Assembly: GCF_003515945.1 (NCBI RefSeq)
Contig: NZ_QWLM01000014.1
Location: 1-64,000 of the forward strand
Origin: Dermacoccus abyssi
Lineage (GTDB): Bacteria > Actinomycetota > Actinomycetes > Actinomycetales > Dermatophilaceae
DNA: 64,000 nt
Direction: 5' to 3'
Program-made: the position numbers and the translations under genes
The notes under the pieces: generated by a model
Database searches by the model: none
Seen by the model: only the letters and a program-made list of their open reading frames with translations
Told to the model about the DNA's origin: nothing
Shown here: piece after piece, positions 52,360 to 60,711 of the stretch
Layout: each line of letters begins with the position of its first letter
Position numbering within the stretch: the first letter of the stretch is position 1

Positions 52360-53688
52360 TCAGAGTGTCGCAGCCGAGTCTGTGGAAGCGGCCGAGGCTC
52401 GCGCGGCGGCGGGCAGGGCGTCGATCACATGCGCGACAGCCTCGTCGTCGTGCGACGCGGAGACGAACCACGACTCGTAGGCCGAAGGCGGCAGGTGGAC
52501 GCCCTGGTCGAGCATCGCGTTGAAGAAGCGCGAGAAGGCCTCGGTGTCCTGGCCCTTTGCGTCGTCGTAGTTCGTGACCGCTCCGTCACGGAAGAAGATC
52601 GAGAACATCGAGCTCGCCCACTGCACGGTGTGCGGCACCCCGGCCTTCGTCAGTTCGGCGGAGGCGGCGTCGGCGATGGCGTGCGCCGTGGAGTCGAGGT
52701 GGGCGTAGACCTCGTCGGTGCAGCCTTGCAGCGTGGCGAGGCCGGCGGCCGTGGCCACGGGGTTACCCGCCAGCGTGCCCGCCTGGTAGACGGGACCGTC
52801 GGGCGCCAGCATGCCCATGAGGTCGGCGCGGCCACCGAAGGCGGCCGCGGGGAAGCCACCGCCCATGACCTTGCCGAAGGTGAACAGGTCGGGGGCGCTC
52901 TCACCCTGCTGGCCCTCGTGGCCGAACCAGCCGGCGGCGGAGCAGCGGAAGCCCGTCATCACCTCGTCGGAGACGAGCAGGGCGCCGTGCTTGGTCGTGA
53001 TGTCGCGCAGCGCCTTCGTGAAACCGGCTGCGGGCGGCACGACGCCCATGTTGCCGGGCGATGCCTCGGTGATCACGGCGGCGATCTCGTCACCGTGCTC
53101 GGCGAAGGCGGCCTCGAGCGCGGAGACGTCGTTGTACGGCAGGACGATGGTCTCGCCGGCGCTCGACTTCGGCACACCGGCCGTGTCGGGCAGGGCGAAG
53201 GTGGCGACGCCGGAGCCGGCCGCGGCGAGCAGCGCGTCGACGTGACCGTGGTAGCAGCCCGCGAACTTCACGATCTTGCTCCGGCCCGTGGCGCCGCGCG
53301 CGAGGCGGATGGCCGACATCGTGGCCTCGGTACCGGACGAGACAAGACGCACCTGCTCGACGGGCTCGACGCGGCGCACGATCTCGGTGGCGAGGGCGAC
53401 CTCGTTCTCGCTCGGGGTGCCAAAGCTGAAACCGCGCGAGGCGGCGTCCTGAACGGCGGCCATGACGTCGGGGTGGGCGTGGCCGAGAATCATCGGCCCC
53501 CACGAGCAGATGAGGTCGACGTAGCGGTTGCCGTCGACGTCCGTGAGCCACGGCCCCTTCGCCTCGCGGATGAACCGCGGCGTGCCACCGACGGCGCGGA
53601 AGGCGCGCACTGGCGAGTTCACACCACCGGGCGTCACCGTGCGCGCGTGGGCCAGGAGTTCTGCGGACTTCGAGGTGCTTCCACTCAT
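52360..53688 (-). CDS. hemL: Glutamate-1-semialdehyde 2,1-aminomutase HemL
   Basis: 442 residues, PLP enzyme making 5-aminolevulinate from the HemA product. [63 protein letters not shown] and the PLP Lys in [19 protein letters not shown] are diagnostic. ATG 53688 is preferred over 53697, which sits directly on the GGGAG Shine-Dalgarno. hemL heads a seven-gene operon continuing through cytochrome c maturation. Confidence 0.97.
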   Translation of the reverse strand: MSGSTSKSAELLAHARTVTPGGVNSPVRAFRAVGGTPRFIREAKGPWLTDVDGNRYVDLICSWGPMILGHAHPDVMAAVQDAASRGFSFGTPSENEVALATEIVRRVEPVEQVRLVSSGTEATMSAIRLARGATGRSKIVKFAGCYHGHVDALLAAAGSGVATFALPDTAGVPKSSAGETIVLPYNDVSALEAAFAEHGDEIAAVITEASPGNMGVVPPAAGFTKALRDITTKHGALLVSDEVMTGFRCSAAGWFGHEGQQGESAPDLFTFGKVMGGGFPAAAFGGRADLMGMLAPDGPVYQAGTLAGNPVATAAGLATLQGCTDEVYAHLDSTAHAIADAASAELTKAGVPHTVQWASSMFSIFFRDGAVTNYDDAKGQDTEAFSRFFNAMLDQGVHLPPSAYESWFVSASHDDEAVAHVIDALPAAARASAASTDSAATL

Positions 53689-53733
53689 GTTGTCCATTCT
53701 CCCACCGCCCCCTGACAACGCCCTTGGCGGGCC

Positions 53734-54198
53734 TCAGCCCCGCTCGCCACCGACTTCCTCGTGCACGCGGCGCATGCCGTCACCGACGATGCTCAGTTGG
53801 TCGCCATCCATGGTGTCGACGAAGTATCGACGCACGCTCGCGACGTGAACGGGGGCTGCGAGCAGGAGGGCGTCGTAGCCGCCGTCGGTGAGGACGAGTT
53901 CGACCCCACGCGAATCGCTGGAACACGACTCCCGCGTCACCCACCCGCGTCGCTGCAGGCGCGTGGCGGTGTGCGTGATGCGGCTGCGGGACTGGACGAC
54001 GAGGTCGGCGAGCGCCCCCATCCGCAGACGCCGCCCCTCGGCCTCGGACAGCATCGAGAGGATCTCGTACTCGGCCAGCGACATGCCGTGGTCGAGGAGT
54101 TCGCGATCGAGCGCGAGGCTCAGCGCGCGCGATGCCCGCAGGTAGTGACGCCATGCCGTCTGCTCGTCCTCATCGAGCCAGCGCGTCTCTTTCGTCAT
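53734..54198 (-). CDS. MarR-family transcriptional regulator
   Basis: 154 residues. LLDHGMSLAEYEILSMLSEA, MGALADLVVQSRSRITHTAT and RLQRRGWVTRESCSSDSRGV form the winged helix with the MarR wing. It diverges from the yceI gene; a perfect palindrome over the yceI -35 is the likely operator. MarR-YceI neighbours are common in actinobacteria. The ATG at 54198 follows GGAGG directly, an unusually short spacing, so a leaderless or alternative start is possible. Confidence 0.88.
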   Translation of the reverse strand: MTKETRWLDEDEQTAWRHYLRASRALSLALDRELLDHGMSLAEYEILSMLSEAEGRRLRMGALADLVVQSRSRITHTATRLQRRGWVTRESCSSDSRGVELVLTDGGYDALLLAAPVHVASVRRYFVDTMDGDQLSIVGDGMRRVHEEVGGERG

Positions 54199-54335
54199 CC
54201 TCCACCGTCCGTTTCGTGCTTCGCCACCATTGCGCGCCCCTACCGTCCGGTATCCGACCGGAGGGTTGATTCGCACTTCGTTCAGTGTCAACGCTTTCGT
54301 GTGGACATCTTGTTTCCATCCACGTTTCTTCAGTG

Positions 54336-54367
54336 TAGTTGAATGTTCAACTATCTGCGTGTATCGT
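54336..54367 (+). promoter_or_regulatory. yceI promoter with MarR-type operator
   Basis: The palindrome TAGTTGAA-TG-TTCAACTA (54336-54353) covers the -35 (TTGAAT, 54339-54344). The -10 TATCGT (54362-54367) follows after exactly 17 bp. Confidence 0.75.
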
Positions 54368-54410
54368 CTTTTCAGCACCGACCACACATCGCAACGGAAG
54401 GACCACAACC

Positions 54411-54941
54411 ATGGTTTCCCTCAACGACATCGCTCCCGGCACCTGGAACATCGACGCCGACCACACGGAGATCGGCTTCGTCGCGCGCCACCTCGCCGTC
54501 ACCAAGGTGAAGGGTCGCTTCACGGACGTCAGCGTCAACGCGGAGGTCGCCGAGGACCGCAAGAACTCGACGCTCGAGTTCACCGTGCAGACGGCATCGG
54601 TCCAGACCCGCAACGCCGACCGCGACGCTCACCTCAAGAGCGCTGACTTCTTCGACGTCGAGCAGTACCCGACGATGACGTTCAAGGCCACGAACATCGG
54701 CGACGACACCATCACGGGCGACCTGACGATCAAGGACGTGACGAAGCCCGTCACGTTCGACTACGAGTTCAACGGCATCTCCGACGACCCGTGGGGCGGC
54801 ACCCGCGCCGGCTTCGAGGCCCAGGGCGAGATCAACCGCAAGGACTTCGGCCTCAGCTTCGACGCCGCAGCCCCCGGCGGCAACGCGCTCGTCTCCGACA
54901 AGATCAAGATCAACCTCGACCTCGAGTTCGTCAAGGCCTGA
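54411..54941 (+). CDS. YceI-family lipocalin-like protein
   Basis: 176 residues, no signal peptide, so cytosolic unlike E. coli YceI. Beta-barrel signatures: GTWNIDADHTEIGFVARHLA, VKGRFTDVSVNAEV, DAHLKSADFFDVEQYPTMTF and INRKDFGLSF. The fold binds isoprenoid or other amphiphilic ligands; a polyprenyl or quinone ligand is plausible but unproven. GGAAGG is 9 nt before the ATG. Expression should be governed by the divergent MarR protein. Confidence 0.92.
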   Translation: MVSLNDIAPGTWNIDADHTEIGFVARHLAVTKVKGRFTDVSVNAEVAEDRKNSTLEFTVQTASVQTRNADRDAHLKSADFFDVEQYPTMTFKATNIGDDTITGDLTIKDVTKPVTFDYEFNGISDDPWGGTRAGFEAQGEINRKDFGLSFDAAAPGGNALVSDKIKINLDLEFVKA

Positions 54942-54952
54942 TCACACCAGCC

Positions 54953-55002
54953 TTCACGAAGAGGCCGCGGTACTCGTTCGGGTACCGCGGCCTCTTCGTG
55001 AA
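54953..55002. terminator. Terminator after yceI
   Basis: A perfect 21-bp stem, beginning TTCACGAAGAGGCCGCGGTA and ending TTCGTGAA, with an 8-nt loop. Confidence 0.9.
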
Positions 55003-55043
55003 TCGCTCTTCGTCGCTCGCCCTTCATCGCGTACCGTCGCGCC

Positions 55044-55520
55044 TCAACCGAGAGGGCCGGAACCGCGAACGCGTTCGTAGATGAGGCTCGTCTCGGCGTG
55101 CACGACGCCGGGCAGCACCGCGAGGTGGTCGAGCACGATGTCGCGCAGGGCGTCCGCCGTCTGGGCGCACACATGGACGAGGAAGTCGTTCTCCCCGTCA
55201 CGTGGAAGGCCGCGAGGACGCCGGGCACATCGGCGACGGCGGCACGGAAACCGTCGATGTCGTCTCGCGTGTGGCCCGTGAAACGCAGCGCGATCATGGC
55301 CTCGAGGGGCACGTCGAGCGAGCCGAGATCGACGTCGGCATGGACGCCCGCGATGACGCCGCGCTCGCGCAACACGCGCAGCCGGCCGCTGCACGTCGAC
55401 TCCGGCACGCCGACCCGACGCGCGAGTTCGGCGTTCGACATTCGGCCGTCCTTGAGAAGTAGCTCGACGAGCCGACGATCGACGGCGTCAGGGCTCCACG
55501 CGGGGCCGAGAAACGGTCGT
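55044..55520 (-). pseudogene. Lrp/AsnC-family regulator, frameshifted and 5'-truncated
   Basis: AsnC features appear in two frames. The first holds DAVDRRLVELLLKDGRMSNA, ELARRVGVPESTCSGRLRVL and IDGFRAAVADVPGVLAAFHV. The second continues with ENDFLVHVCAQTADALRDIV and HAETSLIYERV to the stop. They join at a run of four C (55193-55196; G on the coding strand): one more G would restore the frame. The front also lacks a start codon; the frame runs into a methionine gamma-lyase fragment oriented the other way. The frameshift could be a homopolymer error, but the missing start is a real deletion. Confidence 0.75.
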
Positions 55521-55852
55521 CGAACCAGATGGCAGGCCCGGGCGCGATGATGGCGTTCGCGGTCAAGGGCGGCTTCGACGCCGCTGCCGCCGTGGCGGAG
55601 CACGTGCGCCTCGTCGTCAATGCGGTGTCTCTGGGCGGCGTGGACACGCTCATCCAGCACCCGGCGGCACTGACCCACCGACCGGTCGCGTCCGAGGCGA
55701 AGCCCGGCGAGGACGTCCTGCGCCTGTCGATCGGTCTCGAGAACCCGGACGACGTCATCGCCGACCTGCGCCGGGCCCTCGAAGCGGCCCGGGACCTCTC
55801 CCCCGAGCCTGCGCGGGAGGAGCCGAACCTGCGCGTCGCCGTCCGCGCCTAG
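55511..55852 (+). pseudogene. C-terminal fragment of a methionine/cystathionine gamma-lyase
   Basis: About 110 residues match the end of Cys/Met-metabolism PLP enzymes: NQMAGPGAMMAFAVKGGFDA, AVSLGGVDTLIQHPAALTH and LRLSIGLENPDDVIADLRRA. The first 280 or so residues, including the PLP Lys, are missing and no start site fits. It touches the truncated Lrp/AsnC gene head to head. A divergent lrp-lyase pair appears to have lost its middle in one deletion. Confidence 0.8.
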
Positions 55853-55861
55853 CAACCACAA

Positions 55862-55928
55862 GGGGCGTTTTCTTCCCTTCTTGTGCGCAAGGGGTCTCCT
55901 GAGGCGCAAGAAGGGAAGAAAACACCCC
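55862..55928. repeat. Palindromic repeat, left of the DUF559 gene
   Basis: GTTTTCTTCCCTTCTTG (55867-55883) and CAAGAAGGGAAGAAAAC (55907-55923) are exact complements, extended by GGGG / CCCC with one mismatch. Related copies are at 22597-22755 and 57022-57076. Confidence 0.85.
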
Positions 55929-55972
55929 CACTCGTGTCACGCCACCGGCGCGAGCTGGACGAAGTGCTGCCG

Positions 55973-56920
55973 TCATGCGGTGTTGGGTGCGACTTTCACA
56001 CCCCGCTGAGTCAGCGCGTCCGCCACTCGAGCCAATGTCGATGCCGGATCCCGGAAGATCCCGACCGAAACCACCCGGATGACGATCCATCCTGCGCAGC
56101 GAAGCTCATCCTCGCGCACGATGTCAGCCTGCTTCTTCTGTGCCTCACTCGCGTAGTGGTAGGAGCCGTCGTACTCCACGGCGATCTTGAGCTCGGGGTA
56201 GGCGAGATCGAATCGTCGTCGCCGCCCGGCCACGAAAGCCTCGTGTTGCACAACAGGCTCGGGCAAACCCGCGAGAACGAGAAGGAGGCGCGTCCGGCTC
56301 TCCGGTGGCGACTCAGCGCCTTCCCGCGCGCGGCGGGCGACCTCACGCAGCACTGCCGAATGCGGGCCCGCACCGTGCTTCCACACATCAATGGTTCGCC
56401 TGGCATCGACATCGTGACGGCTGAGCACCGCATCTGCGAGGACGACGAGATCAACGAGCCCCAGCGAGTCGGCGCATTCGGTGACGACGCCCGTCGGGTC
56501 GGAAACCGGCAAACGACCTACACCGGCGACGAACACCGATCTCGCCAGGCTTCCTGCTGGATGCCGATGAGCGATCGTGCCGACGAGCGTCTTGTTCGGC
56601 CTTCGCTCGTAGCTGAGATGGAGTCGGTCCGTCTCCGGGACGGGAAGGCCCCACAGCCGCGCGGCGGTGACGTGGGCGACGCGGGCGTCGGACTTGGTGA
56701 CGCGCAGCGCCGCTCCACACCGCAGCCCGAGGGTGATCGGTGTCGTGGCGGTGACGTAGACATTGCGTCGGAGCGCGACGACAGCGTCACTGCGCAGATC
56801 GTTGATCGTCAGCCCGGCGGCACGAGCCTCGGCGGCGGTGAACAAGCATCCGTCCAGCGTGGCGACGGCAGCAGCTCGCCTGGAAAGCACACTCTCGTGG
56901 CGTCGGTTCGAGGTGACCAT
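55973..56920 (-). CDS. DUF559 (Vsr-like endonuclease fold) protein with AbiEi-like N-terminus
   Basis: 315 residues. The C-terminal part has the DUF559 restriction-like core: RRRRFDLAYPELKIAVEYDG (catalytic-type D and E), SYHYASEAQKKQADIVREDE and LRCAGWIVIRVVSVGIF. The N-terminal 100 residues resemble AbiEi-type winged helix regulators: AAGLTINDLRSDAVVALRRN with VYVTATTP, then VTAARLWGLPVP. The middle is helical. Catalytic residues D, E and the later polar position appear kept. Many copies of such genes occur in actinobacteria with no known role; defence or DNA repair is suspected. It is bracketed by two copies of a palindromic repeat. ATG 56920 follows GAGGG. Confidence 0.75.
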   Translation of the reverse strand: MVTSNRRHESVLSRRAAAVATLDGCLFTAAEARAAGLTINDLRSDAVVALRRNVYVTATTPITLGLRCGAALRVTKSDARVAHVTAARLWGLPVPETDRLHLSYERRPNKTLVGTIAHRHPAGSLARSVFVAGVGRLPVSDPTGVVTECADSLGLVDLVVLADAVLSRHDVDARRTIDVWKHGAGPHSAVLREVARRAREGAESPPESRTRLLLVLAGLPEPVVQHEAFVAGRRRRFDLAYPELKIAVEYDGSYHYASEAQKKQADIVREDELRCAGWIVIRVVSVGIFRDPASTLARVADALTQRGVKVAPNTA

Positions 56921-57021
56921 GCCCTCAGCCTGACGCGCGGAGCGGATCCGGCTCGAAAGTTATCCACAGGAACGAGGGGAGCATCCCGCACGAAAGACAG
57001 CGCCCACCACTACTCGGGAAG

Positions 57022-57076
57022 GTTTCTTCGGTTCTTGTGCGCAATCGAACCCCTTGCGCACAAGAAGGGAAGAAAT
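57022..57076. repeat. Palindromic repeat, right of the DUF559 gene
   Basis: Arm 57022-57044 (GTTTCTTCGGTTCTTGTGCG...) pairs with arm 57054-57076 (TTGCGCACAAGAAGGGAAGA...) with three mismatches; the inner 15 bp are exact. It lies 28 bp past the hemB stop, where it may also end transcription. Confidence 0.85.
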
Positions 57077-57104
57077 CAGCCCGTCCTACGTCTAACGCCG
57101 CGCG

Positions 57105-58082
57105 TCAGAGGCCGCGGGCAAACTCCAGCGCGTAGTACGTCAGGACGATCGACGCGCCGGCGCGCTTGATGCTGGTGAGGGTCTCGCGGATCATGCGTTC
57201 GCGGTCGATCCAGCCGTTCGCGGCGGCCGCCTCGATCATCGCCATCTCGCCGGAGACCTGGTACGCCGCGACAGGCACCGTGGCGGCCTGGGCGACGTCG
57301 GAGAGCACGTCGAGGTACGGCAGAGCAGGCTTCACCATGAGCATGTCGGCGCCCTGCTCCTCGTCGAGCATCGCCTCGCGCAGCGACTCCGTGCGGTTGC
57401 GCGGGTCCTGCTGGTACGTCGCGCGGTCGCCCTGGAGCGAGCTCTGCACGGCCTCGCGGAACGGACCGTAAGCCGCCGACGCGTACTTCGCCGAGTACGC
57501 CATGACGGCGACGTCGTCGTGGCCGGAAAGGTCGAGCGCCGCACGGATGACGCCGATCTGGCCGTCCATCATGCCGCTCGGGCCGAGCACGTGAGCGCCC
57601 GCCTGAGCCTGCGCGGCGGCCATCTGCGCGTAGATATCGAGCGTCGCGTCGTTGTCGACACGACCCTGCGCGTCGAGCACGCCGCAGTGACCGTGGTCGG
57701 TGAACTCGTCGAGGCACAGGTCGCCCATGACGAGCAGATCGTCGCCCACGGCGTCACGCACGGCGCGCAAGCCGACGTTGAGGATGCCGTCGGGGTCGAT
57801 CGAACCCGAACCCTGGGCGTCCTTCGTCTCCGGAACACCGAAGAGCATGACGCCCGCAACGCCCGCGTCGCGCGCCTGCTTCGAGACGTCGACGAGCGAG
57901 TCGAGCGTGTGCTGCACGACGCCCGGCATCGAACTGATGGGCGTGTTCTCGGTCGCGTTCTCGCGCACGAACACCGGCAGGATGAGGTCGGGCGGCGCCA
58001 CGCACGTCTCGGCCACCATGTTGCGCATGACCGGTGACGTGCGCAGGCGGCGCGGACGGTGCGGTAGGTCGTACGTGCTCAT
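57105..58082 (-). CDS. hemB: Delta-aminolevulinic acid dehydratase HemB
   Basis: 325 residues, porphobilinogen synthase. RRLRTSPVMRNMVAETCVAP, LPVFVRENATENTPISSMPG, GDLCLDEFTDHGHCGVLD (metal-site region), the two Schiff-base lysines in AVMAYSAKYASAAYGPFREA and MLMVKPALPYLD, and YQVSGEMAMI identify it. The ATG overlaps the hemD stop (TGATG), with GGTGAAGG upstream. It is the last gene of the rex-hem operon. Confidence 0.97.
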   Translation of the reverse strand: MSTYDLPHRPRRLRTSPVMRNMVAETCVAPPDLILPVFVRENATENTPISSMPGVVQHTLDSLVDVSKQARDAGVAGVMLFGVPETKDAQGSGSIDPDGILNVGLRAVRDAVGDDLLVMGDLCLDEFTDHGHCGVLDAQGRVDNDATLDIYAQMAAAQAQAGAHVLGPSGMMDGQIGVIRAALDLSGHDDVAVMAYSAKYASAAYGPFREAVQSSLQGDRATYQQDPRNRTESLREAMLDEEQGADMLMVKPALPYLDVLSDVAQAATVPVAAYQVSGEMAMIEAAAANGWIDRERMIRETLTSIKRAGASIVLTYYALEFARGL

Positions 58083-59719
58083 CAGGCCTTCACCTTTCGA
58101 CGGGCCGCCCCGCGACGCTCGCTGGGACGACGCACCTTCTCCCCCGCTTCCGCCGCAGCGGCGGCGAGGCACTGACCGTGAGCGGCGAGCGCATCGACGA
58201 GCGCAGCCGCAGAGGCCTCGGTCGCGAGGACGTCGACACGCAGACCGTGCTCCTCCGCCGTCTTCGCGGTGGCCGGGCCGATGCACGCGACGACGGTGGA
58301 TGCGTGCGGCTTGCCGGCGATGCCGACGAGGTTGCGCACCGTCGAACTCGACGTGAAGCAGACGGCGTCGAACTCGCCGGACTTGATCGCCTCACGCACC
58401 TCGGGCGCCGGCGGCGCAGCGCGCACCGTGCGGTAGGCGGTGACGTCGTCGACCTCCCAGCCCATCTCCTCGAGGCCGGCGACGAGGGTCTCCGTCGCGA
58501 TGTCGGCGCGCGGCAGGAAGACGCGGTTGATCGGGTCGAGCTGCTCGTCGTAGTCGGGCCACACCTCGAGCAGGCCCTTGGCCGACTGCTCGCCGCTCGG
58601 CATGAGGTCGGGCTCGATGCCCCACTCGCGCAGAGCGTCCGCCGTCACGCCACCGACGGCAGCGATCTTGAGGCCCGCGAAGGCACGCACGTCGAGACCG
58701 AACTCGGCGAACTTCTCACGCACGGCGCGCACGGCGTTGACCGACGTGAAGCCGACCCACTCGTAGCGGCCGGTGACGAGACCCTTGACGGCCTTCTCCA
58801 TCTGCGCCGGCGTACGCGGCGGCTCGACGCTGATCGTCGGCACGATGGCGCTGCTCGCGCCGTACTCGGTGAGGCGGCGCGTCATGGAACCCGACTGCTC
58901 CTTGGTGCGCGGCACGAGCACCTTCCAGCCGAACAGCGGCTTGTTCTCCCACCACGACAGGGCGGTGCGGTGACCCACGGTCGAGCCGACGATGGCCATG
59001 ACGGGCCCGTCGAACTCGGCGCGACGCAGTGCCGCGGGCACCTCGTCGAGCGTCAGCGTCGTCGTCTCCTGGGCGATCGTCGTGCCGTTCTGCGTCAGCG
59101 CGACCGGCGTGTTGCCACGGCGGCCGGCAGCGCGCAGCTCGACGAGCGAGTCGCGCAGCAGGTCGGCCTGGCCGAGGACGACGACGGTGGTGCAGGCGTC
59201 GATCGAACGCGCCCAGTCGACCTTCGGGTCGCCGGCGGTGACGACGTGGATGTTGCGGGCCTTGCTGTCGGTGAGCGGCACACCCGCGTAGGCGGGAACC
59301 GCGGAGACGGCCGAGACGCCCGGCACGATCTCGAACTCGATGCCGGCCTTCGCGCAGGCGCCGGCCTCCTCGGCCAGGCCGTGGAAGGTGGCCGGGTCGC
59401 CGTCCATGAGGCGCACGACGAGGGCGCGCCCGTCGTCGTGGCCCTCCGTCGCAGCCTTGGCGGCCTTGACGAGAAGCTTCGCGCGGCTGGCGTTGGTCAG
59501 TTCGGTGCCGGCCTCGCCGTAGCCGCCGTCGACGAACTCCACACCGTCGCTCACGAGGGAGGCGACGAACTGCTCACGGCACAGCTGATCGAGGACGACG
59601 ACGTCCGCCTCGGCGAGAAGCTGCGCCGCGCGCATCGTGAGCAGGCCGGGATCGCCGGGCCCGGCGCCGACGAACGCGACTCGGGTGGCCGACTCGGCCT
59701 GCTTGGCTGCGGTGCTCAC
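58082..59719 (-). CDS. Bifunctional uroporphyrinogen-III C-methyltransferase / uroporphyrinogen-III synthase
   Basis: 545 residues, two enzymes in one chain, as usual in actinobacteria. Residues 1-250 are CobA/SUMT: VAFVGAGPGDPGLLTMRAAQ (SAM-site start), VVRLMDGDPATFHGLAEEA, VPGVSAVSAVPAYAGVPLT and VALTQNGTTIAQE. Residues 265-520 are HemD, starting with WKVLVPRTKEQSGSMTRRL and including VGFTSVNAVRAVREK and AVCFTSSSTVRNLV. It serves both heme and siroheme/B12 branches, relevant to the cobalt uptake operon in this window. GTG 59719 overlaps hemC by GTGA. Confidence 0.94.
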   Translation of the reverse strand: MSTAAKQAESATRVAFVGAGPGDPGLLTMRAAQLLAEADVVVLDQLCREQFVASLVSDGVEFVDGGYGEAGTELTNASRAKLLVKAAKAATEGHDDGRALVVRLMDGDPATFHGLAEEAGACAKAGIEFEIVPGVSAVSAVPAYAGVPLTDSKARNIHVVTAGDPKVDWARSIDACTTVVVLGQADLLRDSLVELRAAGRRGNTPVALTQNGTTIAQETTTLTLDEVPAALRRAEFDGPVMAIVGSTVGHRTALSWWENKPLFGWKVLVPRTKEQSGSMTRRLTEYGASSAIVPTISVEPPRTPAQMEKAVKGLVTGRYEWVGFTSVNAVRAVREKFAEFGLDVRAFAGLKIAAVGGVTADALREWGIEPDLMPSGEQSAKGLLEVWPDYDEQLDPINRVFLPRADIATETLVAGLEEMGWEVDDVTAYRTVRAAPPAPEVREAIKSGEFDAVCFTSSSTVRNLVGIAGKPHASTVVACIGPATAKTAEEHGLRVDVLATEASAAALVDALAAHGQCLAAAAAEAGEKVRRPSERRGAARRKVKA

Positions 59720-60711
59720 TTGGATCGCTCCGATTCGGTGGTGGTTTCGACGCGCGGCGTCTGCTGCCGCGGTTCGCGTGGGGGGATGACGGCGGCCGCG
59801 CCGTCGTCGAGCAGGGTGCGGGCGAGACGTTCGCCGATGCCCTGCGGATCGTCGTAGGGGCCGACTTCGCTGCGGCGCAGCTCGAGGGAGCCGTCCGTGG
59901 CGCCGACGAAGGCGCGCAGCGAGATCTCGAGGGTGCCGTCGGGCTCCTCGACGATCTCGGCGAGGGCGCCGACTGGTGCGGCACAGCCGGCCTCCAGGGC
60001 ATCGAGCACGGCTCGCTCGGCCGTGACGGCGGCGCGGGTGTCGGCGTCGTCGAGCTCGGCGAGCACGGCACGCGTGAGGTCGTCGTCCTCGCGGCACTCG
60101 AGCGCGAGGGCGCCCTGGCCGGGGGCCGGCAACATCTGCAGCGGGTCGATGGTCTCGCTCGCCTCGTCGGTGCGGCCCACGCGGGCCAGGCCGGCGCGGG
60201 CGAGGATGACGGCGTCCATCTCACCCTTGGTCACGAAGCCCATGCGGGTGTCGATGTTGCCGCGGATGTCGCGGATTTCCAGCCCGAGGCCGAGGGCCTG
60301 CAGCTGGGCAGCACGTCGCGGAGAGCCGGTTCCGACCACGGCGCCCGCCGGCAGTTCACCGAGCGTCAGGCCGTCGCGGGCGACGAGGATGTCACGCGGG
60401 TCTTCACGCGTCGGGATACCGGCGACGACGAGGCCGGGCTCGGGTGCGACGGGCAGATCCTTGAGGGAGTGCACGGCCATGTCGATCTCGCCCGAGAGCA
60501 GTGCCTGACGCAGTGCGGCGGCGAAGACGCCCGTGCCACCCATCTGGGCCAGAGGGGCCAGGTTGATGTCGCCCTCGGTCGTGACCTCGACGAGCTCGAC
60601 CTCGTGGCCGCGAGCGCGCAGGGCGTCCGCGACGTGGGTCGACTGGGTCACCGCGAGGTGGCTACGCCGCGTTCCGAGTCGGATCGGGCGCTCGTGGAGG
60701 GGGGCACTCAT
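59716..60711 (-). CDS. hemC: Porphobilinogen deaminase HemC
   Basis: 331 residues, hydroxymethylbilane synthase. IRLGTRRSHLAVTQSTHVAD, HSLKDLPVAPEPGLVV, VGTGSPRRAAQLQALG, RGNIDTRMGFVTKGEMDAVI, LPAPGQGALALECRE and the cofactor Cys in DALEAGCAAPVGALAE are all present. The C-terminal tail (about 305-331) is extended and charged. It overlaps hemA by ATGA and the next gene by GTGA. Confidence 0.97.
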   Translation of the reverse strand: MSAPLHERPIRLGTRRSHLAVTQSTHVADALRARGHEVELVEVTTEGDINLAPLAQMGGTGVFAAALRQALLSGEIDMAVHSLKDLPVAPEPGLVVAGIPTREDPRDILVARDGLTLGELPAGAVVGTGSPRRAAQLQALGLGLEIRDIRGNIDTRMGFVTKGEMDAVILARAGLARVGRTDEASETIDPLQMLPAPGQGALALECREDDDLTRAVLAELDDADTRAAVTAERAVLDALEAGCAAPVGALAEIVEEPDGTLEISLRAFVGATDGSLELRRSEVGPYDDPQGIGERLARTLLDDGAAAVIPPREPRQQTPRVETTTESERSK

